A stretch of DNA of 33,471 bases from WJKP01 sp964531215. Its GTDB lineage: Bacteria; Patescibacteriota; Patescibacteriia; CAIXNZ01. A model generated the notes under the pieces. It saw only the letters and a list, made by a program, of their open reading frames with translations. It was not told where the DNA came from and did no database searches. Where the stretch lies: contig CAZHFK010000006.1 in NCBI GenBank assembly GCA_964531215.1, forward strand, positions 1-33,471, in the 5' to 3' direction. How positions within the stretch are numbered: the stretch's first letter is position 1; every line of letters starts with the position of its first letter. A program made the translations under genes and the position numbers. Positions 1 through 7,370 of the stretch are shown piece after piece.

Positions 1-56
1 TTAAATAATATTAATTATCCCCAAAATGTAACCTTGACTATGCAACTGTACATAAG

Positions 57-85
57 TTGACAAATTATTAAAATTTATTTAAGCT
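57..85 (+). promoter_or_regulatory. Candidate promoter for the first gene
   Basis: TTGACA at 57-62 and TAAGCT at 80-85 are separated by 17 nt. The -35 is perfect and the -10 keeps only its T, A and final T. The same -10 hexamer recurs in the promoter of the HTH gene near 12.4 kb, which raises confidence somewhat. Confidence 0.4.
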
Positions 86-115
86 AAAATAATTCTTAAA
101 AAGGAGGTGATTTTA

Positions 116-520
116 GTGGCCAAGATAATAAAAATAATTTTTGTTAAACCCAATAATTTAGGATTGCTAATTACTGATGAAGCTTTAAACGCTTACAATA
201 CGCTGCATAAAAGAGCTTTTACCAAATACCGCAAAGCCATGGGGTTGGTGGAAAACGTTAAAGGTCGCCGAGTTAAAGTCCAATACGAATCTATTGCCCG
301 GCAAGATGTGGCGCAAGAAGAACTGAACCAGCCAGTCAACAAAATAATTATGTTCAAAGATGATGGTACTGTTTTACTGCTGGAAAATGAAGCTTTTAAC
401 CATTATCAAGAACATCATTTTAAAGGCATCCTGTTATTGCAAAAATCAAATGAATTGGGGCGGACTCCAAAAATCAAAGGTTCTTTAGTCAAAATAAACT
501 CAATACAAAAGGGAGACTGA
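116..520 (+). CDS. Hypothetical protein, 134 residues
   Basis: I do not recognise this protein family. It is a small, soluble, basic and Lys-rich protein with no signal peptide or membrane segment, starting MAKIIKIIF. The GTG at 116 is chosen as start because AGGAGG at 102-107 lies 8 nt upstream; an in-frame GTG at 107 overlaps that SD and is unlikely. The gene appears to be a single transcription unit, with a candidate promoter upstream and a terminator overlapping its stop codon. It converges on the ParB-like gene. The strong SD sets it apart from the housekeeping genes here, which lack one. No function is proposed. Confidence 0.75.
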   Translation: MAKIIKIIFVKPNNLGLLITDEALNAYNTLHKRAFTKYRKAMGLVENVKGRRVKVQYESIARQDVAQEELNQPVNKIIMFKDDGTVLLLENEAFNHYQEHHFKGILLLQKSNELGRTPKIKGSLVKINSIQKGD

Positions 521-546
521 TTTTTTAAAATAGCGCTCCCTTTTTT
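511..546 (+). terminator. Intrinsic terminator overlapping the stop codon
   Basis: GGGAG at 511-515 pairs with CTCCC at 536-540, followed by six T at 541-546. The left arm lies in the last codons of the upstream gene. The loop is long (20 nt), so this is weaker than the hairpin just downstream. Confidence 0.5.
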
Positions 547-551
547 AAATA

Positions 552-579
552 AAAAAGACGGATAATTTATCCGTCTTTT
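552..579. terminator. Bidirectional intrinsic terminator
   Basis: A-rich left arm AAAAGACGGAT and right arm ATCCGTCTTTT form a near-perfect hairpin around a loop of about 5 nt, with A-run and T-run on opposite sides. It can end transcription of both the convergent + gene (ends 520) and the - strand ParB-like gene (ends 587). Confidence 0.8.
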
Positions 580-586
580 CAACAGT

Positions 587-1525
587 TTACATTGCGCGAT
601 CAAGCTTAGAAATTATTTGCTTTAATATTTTTTGCAGCTTGGCCAATTCCTGATCAAGGGCAATAATATTCTTACCGCCACTGTTATCAATTTCTTCGGC
701 TGAGAACTCAACTATTTGCTCCAAAAATTCATTAAGATTTTTAGCGGTATTTCCGGCTCGACGCATAACCAAGACTTCAAAAGGTTGCTGAGCTTTACCC
801 TTTTTAGATCGGCTTGGTTTGATTTTTCTGTTTTTGGAAATCTGGGCAATGGCCAAAGATAATTCGGCCTGGGTCAACGCGCGACCTTTTTTATCAATCA
901 CTTTTTGCAAATCAGTTAAAACTTGGGGCTGGAATTCAGGTTTAAAACTAGCCAAAGCCATGGCAATTTGCGGGTTAATTTCCCCTTCATTAAGCTTATC
1001 CATCATTGTTTCGTCCAATTTCAAATATTTCAGCATGTTATAAACCCAATGAATTGATTTACCGGTAATCCTGGCGATCTGATCAACAGTATAGCCGACT
1101 TTTTGCAATTTTCTGATAGCCTTAGCTATATCAATCGGTGACATATCCAAACGGCAACAATTTGCGCCAAACGACAGCAAAAAACATTCCAGCTCATTAT
1201 CATCTTCAACAATTTCAAAAATAATTTTAATAGTGTCGGGATTAGCAGTTATCCTGTTTTCACTATTAAGCTCTTTTAAAGCTGTCCAGCGCCTTTCACC
1301 GTCAATGATTTTAACACAATCTTGTTTATCAGGCTGACTGACTAAAATCGGTATCAGCTGACCAATCGCCTCAATGCTGTCTTTTAAAGCTTCCATATCT
1401 TCACGATAGGAAGGATCCTTAATGTTTGTCTGACGAGGCTGATCCGGATTTCGCTTGACCCTTTTAAGCGGCCATAATTGATAACCGCTTAACATTTGCT
1501 CACTGCCAATAATCTCTTTGCTCAT
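587..1525 (-). CDS. Solitary ParB-like DNA-binding protein
   Basis: 312 residues. An N-terminal ParB/Srx-type domain shows NPDQPRQ (about residues 27-33) and the GERRW box (about 77-81). A helix-turn-helix follows at about 145-175 (YTVDQIARITGKS). The C-terminal third is Lys-rich and then coiled-coil-like. The start is set at 1525 because a strong SD (TCCTCC on + at 1531-1536) sits just upstream; an upstream in-frame ATG at 1564 would put that SD inside the gene. In Spo0J-type ParB proteins the CTP/Mg motif is ENxQR; here the matching stretch reads ANCCR, so the Glu and Gln are replaced. No parA and no obvious parS palindrome lie nearby. The role could be chromosome partition, nucleoid binding or gene regulation; the family call is firm, the role is not. 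Confidence 0.85.
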   Translation of the reverse strand: MSKEIIGSEQMLSGYQLWPLKRVKRNPDQPRQTNIKDPSYREDMEALKDSIEAIGQLIPILVSQPDKQDCVKIIDGERRWTALKELNSENRITANPDTIKIIFEIVEDDNELECFLLSFGANCCRLDMSPIDIAKAIRKLQKVGYTVDQIARITGKSIHWVYNMLKYLKLDETMMDKLNEGEINPQIAMALASFKPEFQPQVLTDLQKVIDKKGRALTQAELSLAIAQISKNRKIKPSRSKKGKAQQPFEVLVMRRAGNTAKNLNEFLEQIVEFSAEEIDNSGGKNIIALDQELAKLQKILKQIISKLDRAM

Positions 1526-1572
1526 TTTTTTCCTCCTTTTTATTTCAAAATACCTTTTCCCCAATTTTTTTA

Positions 1573-1602
1573 AAATTACTATAAACAGCTATTAACTGTC
1601 AA
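1573..1602 (-). promoter_or_regulatory. Candidate promoter of the ParB-like gene
   Basis: On the minus strand TTGACA (plus 1597-1602) is followed after 18 nt by TAATTT (plus 1573-1578). The -35 is perfect, the -10 weak. An SD lies between it and the start at 1525. The element is divergent from the cca promoter, with the two -35 boxes about 10 nt apart. Confidence 0.4.
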
Positions 1603-1611
1603 CTGGGCGGA

Positions 1612-1640
1612 TTGATTTTAAGCTTAAAATTAAGTATTAT
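1612..1640 (+). promoter_or_regulatory. Promoter of cca, start-proximal
   Basis: TTGATT at 1612-1617 and TATTAT at 1635-1640 with a 17-nt spacer. The -10 ends 9 nt before the ATG at 1650, so transcription should start within a few nt of the start codon and give a leaderless or nearly leaderless mRNA. Confidence 0.65.
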
Positions 1641-1649
1641 TAATTTAAG

Positions 1650-3164
1650 ATGTTAAATAAAAACCAAGAAAAATTAATCACTAAATTTTTAAAGGATTTT
1701 GCCAAAGATCCTAATTTTAAATTTGTCGACAAATTATTAAAAATACATAAACAAGCTGAAATTTATCTGGTCGGCGGGAAAGTACGTGATATTTTATTGC
1801 AACGCCATTCTTATGATTATGATTTTGTTATTCGTAATGTCAAAGCCAAAGATTTGGAAAAATTTTTAAGCAAACAAGGCCAGATTGATCTGGTAGGTAA
1901 ATCTTTTGGAGTTTTCAAATTTAAACCTAAAAAATATAATCTAACCGAACAAATCGATATTGCCTTGCCCAGAACAGAACATTCTTTTAATACGGGTGGT
2001 TATCGTGATTTTGATATTCAGGCTAATCCTGATTTACCGATCAGTAATGATTTGGAACGTCGCGATTTCACTATCAATGCCTTGGCTTTAAATTTAAATA
2101 CCGGTGAATTAATTGATCAGTTTAATGGCATAAAAGATTTAAACAATAAATTAATCAAAACAGTAGGCCAACCACAAGAACGTTTTAAAGAAGATTACAC
2201 TAGGATGTTACGCGCTGTCAGATTTTCTGTCCAGTTATATTTTAAAATTGAACCGCAAACTTATAAAACCATACAAAAAATGGCAGATAAACTAAAAACT
2301 ATTCCGGCTGAACGAATTAATGAAGAATTTACTAAAATTATTATGTCTGATAATGCCGAATTTGGTATGGAATTATTATATAAAACAGGTCTGCTCAAAC
2401 AATTCGTCCCGGAACTGGTTGAAGGCGTAGGTGTTAGTCAAAATCGTAGTCATATTTATACTGTGTTTACTCATGCTGTCAAAGCTCTGGGCTTTGCCGC
2501 CAAACGCGGTTATGGCCTTAATATCCGCTTGGCCGCTTTATTTCATGATATTGCCAAGCCTCTGGTCAAAAAAGGTGAGGGTTATGATTCAACTTTTTAT
2601 AATCATGATATTGTTGGCGCCAAAATTACCCGTAAAATTTTAAAACGGTTAAAATATTCTAATGAAGTCATTGACAAAGTGACTCATTTGGTACGACATC
2701 ATATGTTTTTTTATTCACAAGGCGATGTTTCTGACGCCGGGATCAGAAGATTACTGGCTCGTTTAGGCAAAGAAAATATTAATGAAGCTTTACAATTAAG
2801 AATTTGTGACCGTTTGGGCATGGGCCGGCCTAAAGCTAAACCGTATAAATTAATTGAACTGGAAAAACGTTTACAAGAAGTTCAGCTTGATCCAATTTCA
2901 GTAAAAATGTTAAAAATAAACGGTCAAGAAATTATGGATTTACTTGAAATAAAACCGGGACCCAGAATCGGTCTAATTTTAAATGCGCTTTTGGCTGAAG
3001 TTTTGGAAAACCCTAAACTGAATAACAAAAAATACCTTAAGAAAAAAACCAATCAATTAAATAAATTATCAGATAAAAAATTAAAAGAACTGGCTCCTAA
3101 TCTGGAAAAATACGAAGCCGAACGTAAAAAAGAATATTTTTCCAAATTTAAAGGTGTAGAATAA
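1650..3164 (+). CDS. cca: CCA-adding tRNA nucleotidyltransferase with HD domain
   Basis: 504 residues. It builds or repairs the 3' CCA end of tRNAs. The nucleotidyltransferase head shows GGKVRD (about residues 42-47) followed by the YDYDFV metal-binding acidic motif, and the ERRDFTINA motif near residue 136. After the head-neck region comes an HD domain with FHDIAKP (about 298-304) and HH further on, as in class II bacterial enzymes of the poly(A)-polymerase superfamily. The Lys-rich C-terminus is not assigned. No SD is present; the start codon lies directly behind the promoter -10. The gene is followed after 18 nt by a pseudouridine synthase, so the two are probably co-transcribed as an RNA-maturation unit. 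CCA-adding rather than pure poly(A) polymerase is inferred from motif set and length. Confidence 0.93.
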   Translation: MLNKNQEKLITKFLKDFAKDPNFKFVDKLLKIHKQAEIYLVGGKVRDILLQRHSYDYDFVIRNVKAKDLEKFLSKQGQIDLVGKSFGVFKFKPKKYNLTEQIDIALPRTEHSFNTGGYRDFDIQANPDLPISNDLERRDFTINALALNLNTGELIDQFNGIKDLNNKLIKTVGQPQERFKEDYTRMLRAVRFSVQLYFKIEPQTYKTIQKMADKLKTIPAERINEEFTKIIMSDNAEFGMELLYKTGLLKQFVPELVEGVGVSQNRSHIYTVFTHAVKALGFAAKRGYGLNIRLAALFHDIAKPLVKKGEGYDSTFYNHDIVGAKITRKILKRLKYSNEVIDKVTHLVRHHMFFYSQGDVSDAGIRRLLARLGKENINEALQLRICDRLGMGRPKAKPYKLIELEKRLQEVQLDPISVKMLKINGQEIMDLLEIKPGPRIGLILNALLAEVLENPKLNNKKYLKKKTNQLNKLSDKKLKELAPNLEKYEAERKKEYFSKFKGVE

Positions 3165-3182
3165 AACCTATTTTGCAAAATT

Positions 3183-4118
3183 ATGCAATTCAAAATTACA
3201 AAACAAGAACAAGGTCAACGTTTAGATAAATTCTTAACTCAAAATTTACCTATTAACCGTTCTCAAATTAAAAAATTAATTAAAAACGGTCGGATTTCGG
3301 TTAATAAGCAACAACCAACAGTACATCGTTTTTTAAAAGAAAATGATATTATTAAAATGCAAAAAAAATATATAACTGAATTAACCAAAGAAAAAAAACT
3401 AACTGCCAATGCCAAAATTAAACTGAATATTGTTTTTGAAAACGAAAACATTATTGTTATTAATAAAAAAGCCGGACTCTTGGTTCATCCAAATGACAAG
3501 ATGGAATCAGATACTTTGGTTAACGGACTTTTGGACTATTATCCAAAAATTAAAAATGTGGGTGATGACCCTTTACGGCCGGGCATAGTCCATCGGTTGG
3601 ATAAAGGTGTTTCCGGGTTAATGCTGGTTTGTAAAAATCAAACGGCTTTTGATTATTACAAAAAATTATTTAAAAACAGACAAATTAAAAAAATCTACAC
3701 CGCTTTGGTTCATGGTCAAATGGCCCCAAAAGAAGATTTAATCGATCTGCCCATAACCAGATCGGCCAGCAGCGGTAAAATGGCGGTTCATTCAAAAGAA
3801 CAAGGAGGTAAACAGGCCTTGACCAGATATTCTGTTATAAAACAATTTAATCATTTTGCTTTATTAAAAGTTGAAATTTTAACCGGTCGCACTCATCAAA
3901 TTCGCGCTCATTTAAACGCTTTAAATCATCCGGTTGTTGGTGATCCTTTATACAAACAAAAAAACGTTAAACAAAAATTGGATCTGGACCGCATTTTTTT
4001 GCACTCAACGATTTTAGGCTTTACTGATTTACAAGGTGAATATCAGGAATTTAAATCAAATCTACCGGCTAAATTAAATAAAATAATCAAGGAATTATCC
4101 TCCAGGGGAGAAAAATAA
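3183..4118 (+). CDS. rluD: RluD/RluA-family rRNA pseudouridine synthase
   Basis: 311 residues, the usual length. An N-terminal S4 RNA-binding domain (about residues 1-60, with GQRLDKFL and SRSQIKKLI-like sequence) is followed by the catalytic domain. The catalytic signature HRLDKGVSG is near residue 137, with the Asp that attacks the target uridine. The motif GRTHQIRAHL is near residue 237. It modifies uridines in 23S rRNA in the cytoplasm; the exact sites cannot be told from sequence alone. No SD precedes the ATG. It sits 18 nt behind cca. The symbol marks the closest subfamily, not a proven orthology. Confidence 0.92.
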   Translation: MQFKITKQEQGQRLDKFLTQNLPINRSQIKKLIKNGRISVNKQQPTVHRFLKENDIIKMQKKYITELTKEKKLTANAKIKLNIVFENENIIVINKKAGLLVHPNDKMESDTLVNGLLDYYPKIKNVGDDPLRPGIVHRLDKGVSGLMLVCKNQTAFDYYKKLFKNRQIKKIYTALVHGQMAPKEDLIDLPITRSASSGKMAVHSKEQGGKQALTRYSVIKQFNHFALLKVEILTGRTHQIRAHLNALNHPVVGDPLYKQKNVKQKLDLDRIFLHSTILGFTDLQGEYQEFKSNLPAKLNKIIKELSSRGEK

Positions 4119-4132
4119 TAATCATATCCGAA

Positions 4133-4187
4133 GTTAGCCAAAAACTTTTATACTTTAACCCGAAAAGGTATAAAAATTTTGACTAAC
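4133..4187. repeat. Imperfect inverted repeat between rluD and the kinase gene
   Basis: Arms at about 4133-4156 and 4164-4187 pair over more than 20 positions with a few mismatches and one bulge, around a short loop. The outer ends are GTTAG and CTAAC and the inner core is TTTTATAC against GTATAAAA. No T-run follows, so it is not a standard terminator. It could be an attenuator, an RNA-processing hairpin or a small palindromic insertion. Confidence 0.5.
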
Positions 4188-4202
4188 CCATTCAAACTAT
4201 AT

Positions 4203-4787
4203 ATGTCAAATTTAATCATTACTATTTCCGGCACACCAGGCAGTGGTAAATCAACTATTGCTAAAAATTTAGCTGAAAAATTAAAGGCTAAACGTCTTTA
4301 TATTGGCAAAATCAGAAGAAATATTGCCAAAAGTAAAAATATGACCTTAGCCGAACTAAATAAATATGCCCTGACTCATCCGGAAACCGATGTTGATGTT
4401 GATAAAGCCGTAGCTCAACAAGCCAGGGAATTGGCTAAAAAATCAATAGTTATTGTTGAAGGCAGGGTCCAGTTTTATTTTTTGTCGGAATCATTTAAAA
4501 TATTTGTTGATGTTGATCTTAATGAAGGCGCCCAAAGAATCTGGCAAGACCTAAAAAAAACTCAATCGGTCAGGAATGAAGGCGATTTTGATTCATTAGC
4601 TGAAGTAAAAAAATCAATCCAAAACCGAATTGCTAATGATAAAAAAAGATATAAAAAATACTATAATCTTGATCATACAAAAAAATCACATTATGATCTG
4701 GTTATTGATACCACTAATATTACGGCCAAACAAGCTACTCAAAAAGTTTTAAAAGCAATTCAAAACTTGACTAAAATAAATAAATAA
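4203..4787 (+). CDS. Cytidylate-kinase-like P-loop kinase
   Basis: 194 residues. The P-loop GTPGSGKST is at residues 10-18. A downstream VDVDKAV region and VEGR near residue 90 fit the nucleotide-binding and lid regions of archaeal-type cytidylate/adenylate kinases, where VEGR is a recurring motif (AMP/CMP kinase family 2). The likely reaction is ATP-dependent phosphorylation of CMP or dCMP. The start is placed at the ATG at 4203; an upstream TTG at 4179 falls inside an inverted repeat and adds residues ahead of the family's usual start. No SD is visible. The gene lies in a translation-related stretch, before ribosomal protein L19. It could also be an uncharacterised P-loop kinase of the same fold. 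Confidence 0.75.
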   Translation: MSNLIITISGTPGSGKSTIAKNLAEKLKAKRLYIGKIRRNIAKSKNMTLAELNKYALTHPETDVDVDKAVAQQARELAKKSIVIVEGRVQFYFLSESFKIFVDVDLNEGAQRIWQDLKKTQSVRNEGDFDSLAEVKKSIQNRIANDKKRYKKYYNLDHTKKSHYDLVIDTTNITAKQATQKVLKAIQNLTKINK

Positions 4788-4807
4788 GCTACAATTTAGG
4801 ATATCTT

Positions 4808-4856
4808 AAACACTAAATAATAATCACGAAATTACACGAAAAATTTAGTGTTTTTT
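4808..4856 (+). promoter_or_regulatory. Hairpin with T-run ahead of rplS: terminator or leader attenuator
   Basis: AAACACTAAAT at 4808-4818 pairs with ATTTAGTGTTT at 4843-4853, followed by more T. It lies between the kinase stop (4787) and the L19 start (4888). It may end the upstream unit, or act as a leader structure for L19; the long 24-nt loop leaves room for an alternative fold. Confidence 0.55.
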
Positions 4857-4887
4857 GTGTCAATCTTTTCATGATTCAGATATCATT

Positions 4888-5253
4888 ATGCCAAAAAAGA
4901 AAAAACAACAACAGGAAAAACAACTAATTGATAAACTGGAAGTTAAACCGGGCATGGTTGTGCGTGTTCATCAAAAAATTAAAGAAATAAATCCCAAAGG
5001 TGAAGAAAAAGAACGTATTCAGGTTTTTGAAGGGACAGTGATTGCCAGAAAACACGGTAAAGAACCTGGCGCTTCAATTACTGTCAGAAAAATCAGCGAA
5101 GGTGTTGGCGTGGAAAAAATATTTCCTTTACATTCACCCTTAATTGAAAAAATAGAATTAGTTGATCAAAAAGCTATCAGACGAGCCAAACTATATTACA
5201 CTCGTGACCATAAAAAAAGATTAAAATCAGTTTCCGAGAAAAAGACAAAATAA
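4888..5253 (+). CDS. rplS: 50S ribosomal protein L19
   Basis: 121 residues, near the usual 115-120. L19 sits at the 30S-50S interface of the ribosome. The family pattern is clear: KPGMVVRVHQKIKE near residues 19-32, then FEGTVIARK, ISEGVGVEKIFPLHSP and the C-terminal RRAKLYYTRD. The ATG at 4888 gives the start MPKKKK, typical of a basic L19 N-terminus; an extension upstream to 4855 would add eleven residues inside a hairpin T-run and is rejected. There is no SD. A bidirectional terminator follows 17 nt after the stop. Confidence 0.95.
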   Translation: MPKKKKQQQEKQLIDKLEVKPGMVVRVHQKIKEINPKGEEKERIQVFEGTVIARKHGKEPGASITVRKISEGVGVEKIFPLHSPLIEKIELVDQKAIRRAKLYYTRDHKKRLKSVSEKKTK

Positions 5254-5269
5254 AAAACTACTCAAATAA

Positions 5270-5302
5270 AAAAGACCCCGAGCTGTTAAGCGAGGGTCTT
5301 TT
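5270..5302. terminator. Bidirectional terminator between rplS and the membrane operon
   Basis: AAGACCC (5272-5278) pairs with GGGTCTT (5294-5300), flanked by A-run and T-run. It can terminate both the + strand rplS unit and the - strand operon ending at 5343. Confidence 0.85.
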
Positions 5303-5342
5303 GATTCTGATCAAGAATCTTATATGCCGAATTTGATTAGTT

Positions 5343-5942
5343 TTAATAACTTGAATTGCTTAATCTTTCCCGGCAATTATGCCTTTCCATTTCCTGATTA
5401 GGCTTTTGATAACATTGCATGATTTCCAAGTCCCCCCCCCATTGATAACCAAAATTTTCTTGCAACGGGCAATAATGTTCCATATTAGCCAAAGAAAAAG
5501 AACGAATTGTCATGTCAGGATAACCTTGTACCTGATATTGAACCTTGATAGCGCTTTCAACACAAGATTCAATATGATTAATTAATTTATCTCTGGCATT
5601 ATTGCCATTAGAAAAATATTGGTTAACAGCTTCAATATCATTTTGGTTTAATGATATTTTAACTTTATAAGCAACATTAACAGTACTTACCCACTCTGAC
5701 TTAGCCACGGTTGAAACGTAACGTTTATCATCACCAGATTTACCGCGATCAAGTAACCATTGATAAAAACCAAGCTCTGCAATGACCATATCTTGCTGTT
5801 TGTCATAGATAATCATGCCAGGCCCGGTTTGATCATAATGCGAAGCTTTTAAAATAGCCAATGGCACAATCACAAACATAAAACATAAAATTGCCAATAA
5901 AAAATAGGCTTTATCTTTATTAAAAGATTTGTCAATTTCCAT
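5343..5942 (-). CDS. Unknown membrane-anchored protein, 199 residues
   Basis: I do not recognise this family. After a short charged start there is one hydrophobic segment at about residues 11-32 (FLLAILCFMFVIVPLAIL), then a soluble region, probably outside the membrane, containing several cysteines in its last third. A strong SD (CCCCTCCTTTT on + at 5947-5957) supports the ATG at 5942, and the gene overlaps the preceding one by 11 nt, so translation is coupled. A run of nine G on the coding strand (plus 5432-5440) encodes WGG near residue 168; slippage there would replace the last 30 or so residues with one of two other tails. This is the last gene of a five-gene operon. No function is proposed. 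Confidence 0.75.
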   Translation of the reverse strand: MEIDKSFNKDKAYFLLAILCFMFVIVPLAILKASHYDQTGPGMIIYDKQQDMVIAELGFYQWLLDRGKSGDDKRYVSTVAKSEWVSTVNVAYKVKISLNQNDIEAVNQYFSNGNNARDKLINHIESCVESAIKVQYQVQGYPDMTIRSFSLANMEHYCPLQENFGYQWGGDLEIMQCYQKPNQEMERHNCRERLSNSSY

Positions 5943-6693
5943 TTTTCCCCTCCTTTTCTGCTAAGTCTAGGTTTGGTATTTCAACCTTGAAAACCTTAGA
6001 ACCAGCTGTACCAATTTTATTTATTGGCTTATAATCACCAATACCCTCGACCACGTTAAGCTTCAAAGGAATTTCCATTGCCGGATCTTCATTTAAAGTT
6101 AGTGAAACTTGTATTTTTTGCAGTATGCCTTTCTTTGTCAACCCACCATCCTTAAAAACAGCCTGAGGATATAAACTATCTTCATTCTTATGCCTTGGAA
6201 TGTACCAAGGTGATGACTCCAAACTAATATAAAAATAACAAATACCTCTGCTTAAAGCCTCTTGATCAAGCGGTCCCCAAAATTTTAAGGTTGAATGATC
6301 GGTGTGCAGCATATGAGCATAACTATTGTCTGAATTTATGGGAAAGAAAATTGTTTGATCAAAACAATTTCCCCAAACAGACCAGTAATCTAAATGAGCC
6401 GGTTTGTTTAACTCAACACTGAACATCATTAAATAAAGAGTAACTGGTCTATGTTTAAATATCCCTGCTGGTGTATGAGCCCAAATTTCACCTTTCTGAA
6501 GCAAATTAGCTCTCGTTGTCCTTTGTTCTTCTTGATAGCATTGTTTTTTTAAACAAGTATGCTCTATTGAAAAAATGCCAAAATAGATTCCAGATAATAT
6601 AAACAACGCTACAGAACTTATAGCAAGAAAGATTGCCTTTACATTATTTGTCTCCAAATTAGGAACTTTCTTTTCTCCTTCATAATTTTTCAT
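5932..6693 (-). CDS. Unknown membrane-anchored protein, 253 residues
   Basis: I do not recognise this family. A short Lys-rich cytoplasmic stretch is followed by one membrane segment at about residues 19-42 (AIFLAISSVALFILSGIYFGIF). The remainder looks extracytoplasmic and beta-rich, with Cys residues near 47 and 52, a Trp/Tyr-rich middle and an acidic-basic C-terminus. The start ATG overlaps the upstream gene's stop as ATGA, and a purine-rich SD lies upstream. The next gene overlaps its end by 11 nt and, like this one, is anchored by one N-terminal segment, so the two proteins may work as a pair at the membrane; that is inference from gene order and topology only. Confidence 0.75.
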   Translation of the reverse strand: MKNYEGEKKVPNLETNNVKAIFLAISSVALFILSGIYFGIFSIEHTCLKKQCYQEEQRTTRANLLQKGEIWAHTPAGIFKHRPVTLYLMMFSVELNKPAHLDYWSVWGNCFDQTIFFPINSDNSYAHMLHTDHSTLKFWGPLDQEALSRGICYFYISLESSPWYIPRHKNEDSLYPQAVFKDGGLTKKGILQKIQVSLTLNEDPAMEIPLKLNVVEGIGDYKPINKIGTAGSKVFKVEIPNLDLAEKEGKNGN

Positions 6694-6896
6694 TTTTCCT
6701 CTCTCCTTTCCAGTATTGCAATAATCATTTTAAAAAACCCAATTATTGCCATTTCTGCGCTAAAGACAAGTATTAATGCCAAGTCTTTTGGCTGCCAAAA
6801 ACCAAATAATATTGCCAATAAACCGGCTAGACCCAATAAGGTTAAAAAAGCAAAGTAAATGATCAGCACTAAAAGACGACTTTGAATTGACATCAT
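6690..6896 (-). CDS. Small two-segment membrane protein
   Basis: 68 residues starting MMSIQ. Two hydrophobic segments (about 6-29 and 36-58) are joined by a short WQPKD loop and followed by a charged tail ERREEK. The start is placed at the ATG that overlaps the previous gene's stop as TGATG, with AAAAGGA a few nt upstream; a TTG one codon earlier and an ATG one codon later are alternatives. Its stop overlaps the next start as ATGA. No family is recognised. Confidence 0.65.
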   Translation of the reverse strand: MMSIQSRLLVLIIYFAFLTLLGLAGLLAILFGFWQPKDLALILVFSAEMAIIGFFKMIIAILERREEK

Positions 6897-7012
6897 CAAT
6901 TCCTTTTAAAAAGCAATACGGGCAATACATAAAAATAATACCAGGCAAAATAGGCTATCACTGCCAATTTAACCAAACGCAACAACCATTTTTCTCCAAA
7001 ATCTTGATTCAT
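6896..7012 (-). CDS. Single-span membrane micro-protein, 38 residues
   Basis: Starts MNQDFGEKW, then one hydrophobic, aromatic-rich segment (about residues 12-33, with YFAWYYFYVLP) and a basic end FKRN. The start at 7012 is chosen because GAGGAG lies at a good distance upstream and the longer reading to 7084 runs through a GC-rich hairpin. The stop shares a base with the next start (TGATG). It has no recognised family; its position within a tightly coupled operon is the main reason to believe it is real. Confidence 0.55.
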   Translation of the reverse strand: MNQDFGEKWLLRLVKLAVIAYFAWYYFYVLPVLLFKRN

Positions 7013-7030
7013 TTTTCTCCTCATTTCTGT

Positions 7031-7059
7031 ATCCGCCATAGCTTTATGCGAAGGCGGAT
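7031..7059. repeat. GC-rich hairpin inside the membrane operon
   Basis: ATCCGCC (7031-7037) and GGCGGAT (7053-7059) form perfect 7-bp arms around a 15-nt loop in an otherwise AT-rich gap between two small genes. T residues follow only on the + strand, against the direction of the operon. It may be an RNA-processing or stabilising hairpin, or a dispersed palindromic repeat. Confidence 0.5.
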
Positions 7060-7113
7060 TTTCAAAGTTCTCTAAAACCCACAAAATATTTATGAGCTTT
7101 AGGGAAATGAGGA

Positions 7114-7302
7114 TTATTCATCCTCATTTGTTTGAATGATTTTTTTTTCAATCAAAAATGCGCAAATTCCGAATACAATAGAAGCCGCTAAAAGCAGTAC
7201 TATATTAATGTAATTGCCAGCTTCCAAATAAACCACAAAAGGTACAATTAGAGCCACATAGAGCATCCCCAAACGGAAAAAACCCAAATCAAATCGTTTC
7301 AT
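7114..7302 (-). CDS. Small two-segment membrane protein, operon leader gene
   Basis: 62 residues, starting MKRFDLGFF. Two hydrophobic segments (about 10-28 and 32-50) are followed by a charged end KKIIQTNEDE. A strong SD (CTCCTCCTTTTT on + at 7307-7316) supports the ATG at 7302. It is the first gene of the five-gene minus-strand operon that ends at 5343, behind a clear promoter at 7408-7436. I do not recognise its family. Confidence 0.7.
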   Translation of the reverse strand: MKRFDLGFFRLGMLYVALIVPFVVYLEAGNYINIVLLLAASIVFGICAFLIEKKIIQTNEDE

Positions 7303-7370
7303 TTTTCTCCTCCTTTTTGAGCGCCAAAAACTTGATGAAGGCGATTTTTCTTTTTTTCAATTTGCATTTT

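Noticed and set aside
587..1649. parS site near the ParB-like gene
   Set aside because: No TGTTTCACGTGAAACA-like palindrome is visible in or around the gene.
4855..4887. Longer N-terminus for L19
   Set aside because: The extra residues come from a hairpin T-run and do not match the family; the ATG at 4888 gives the normal start.
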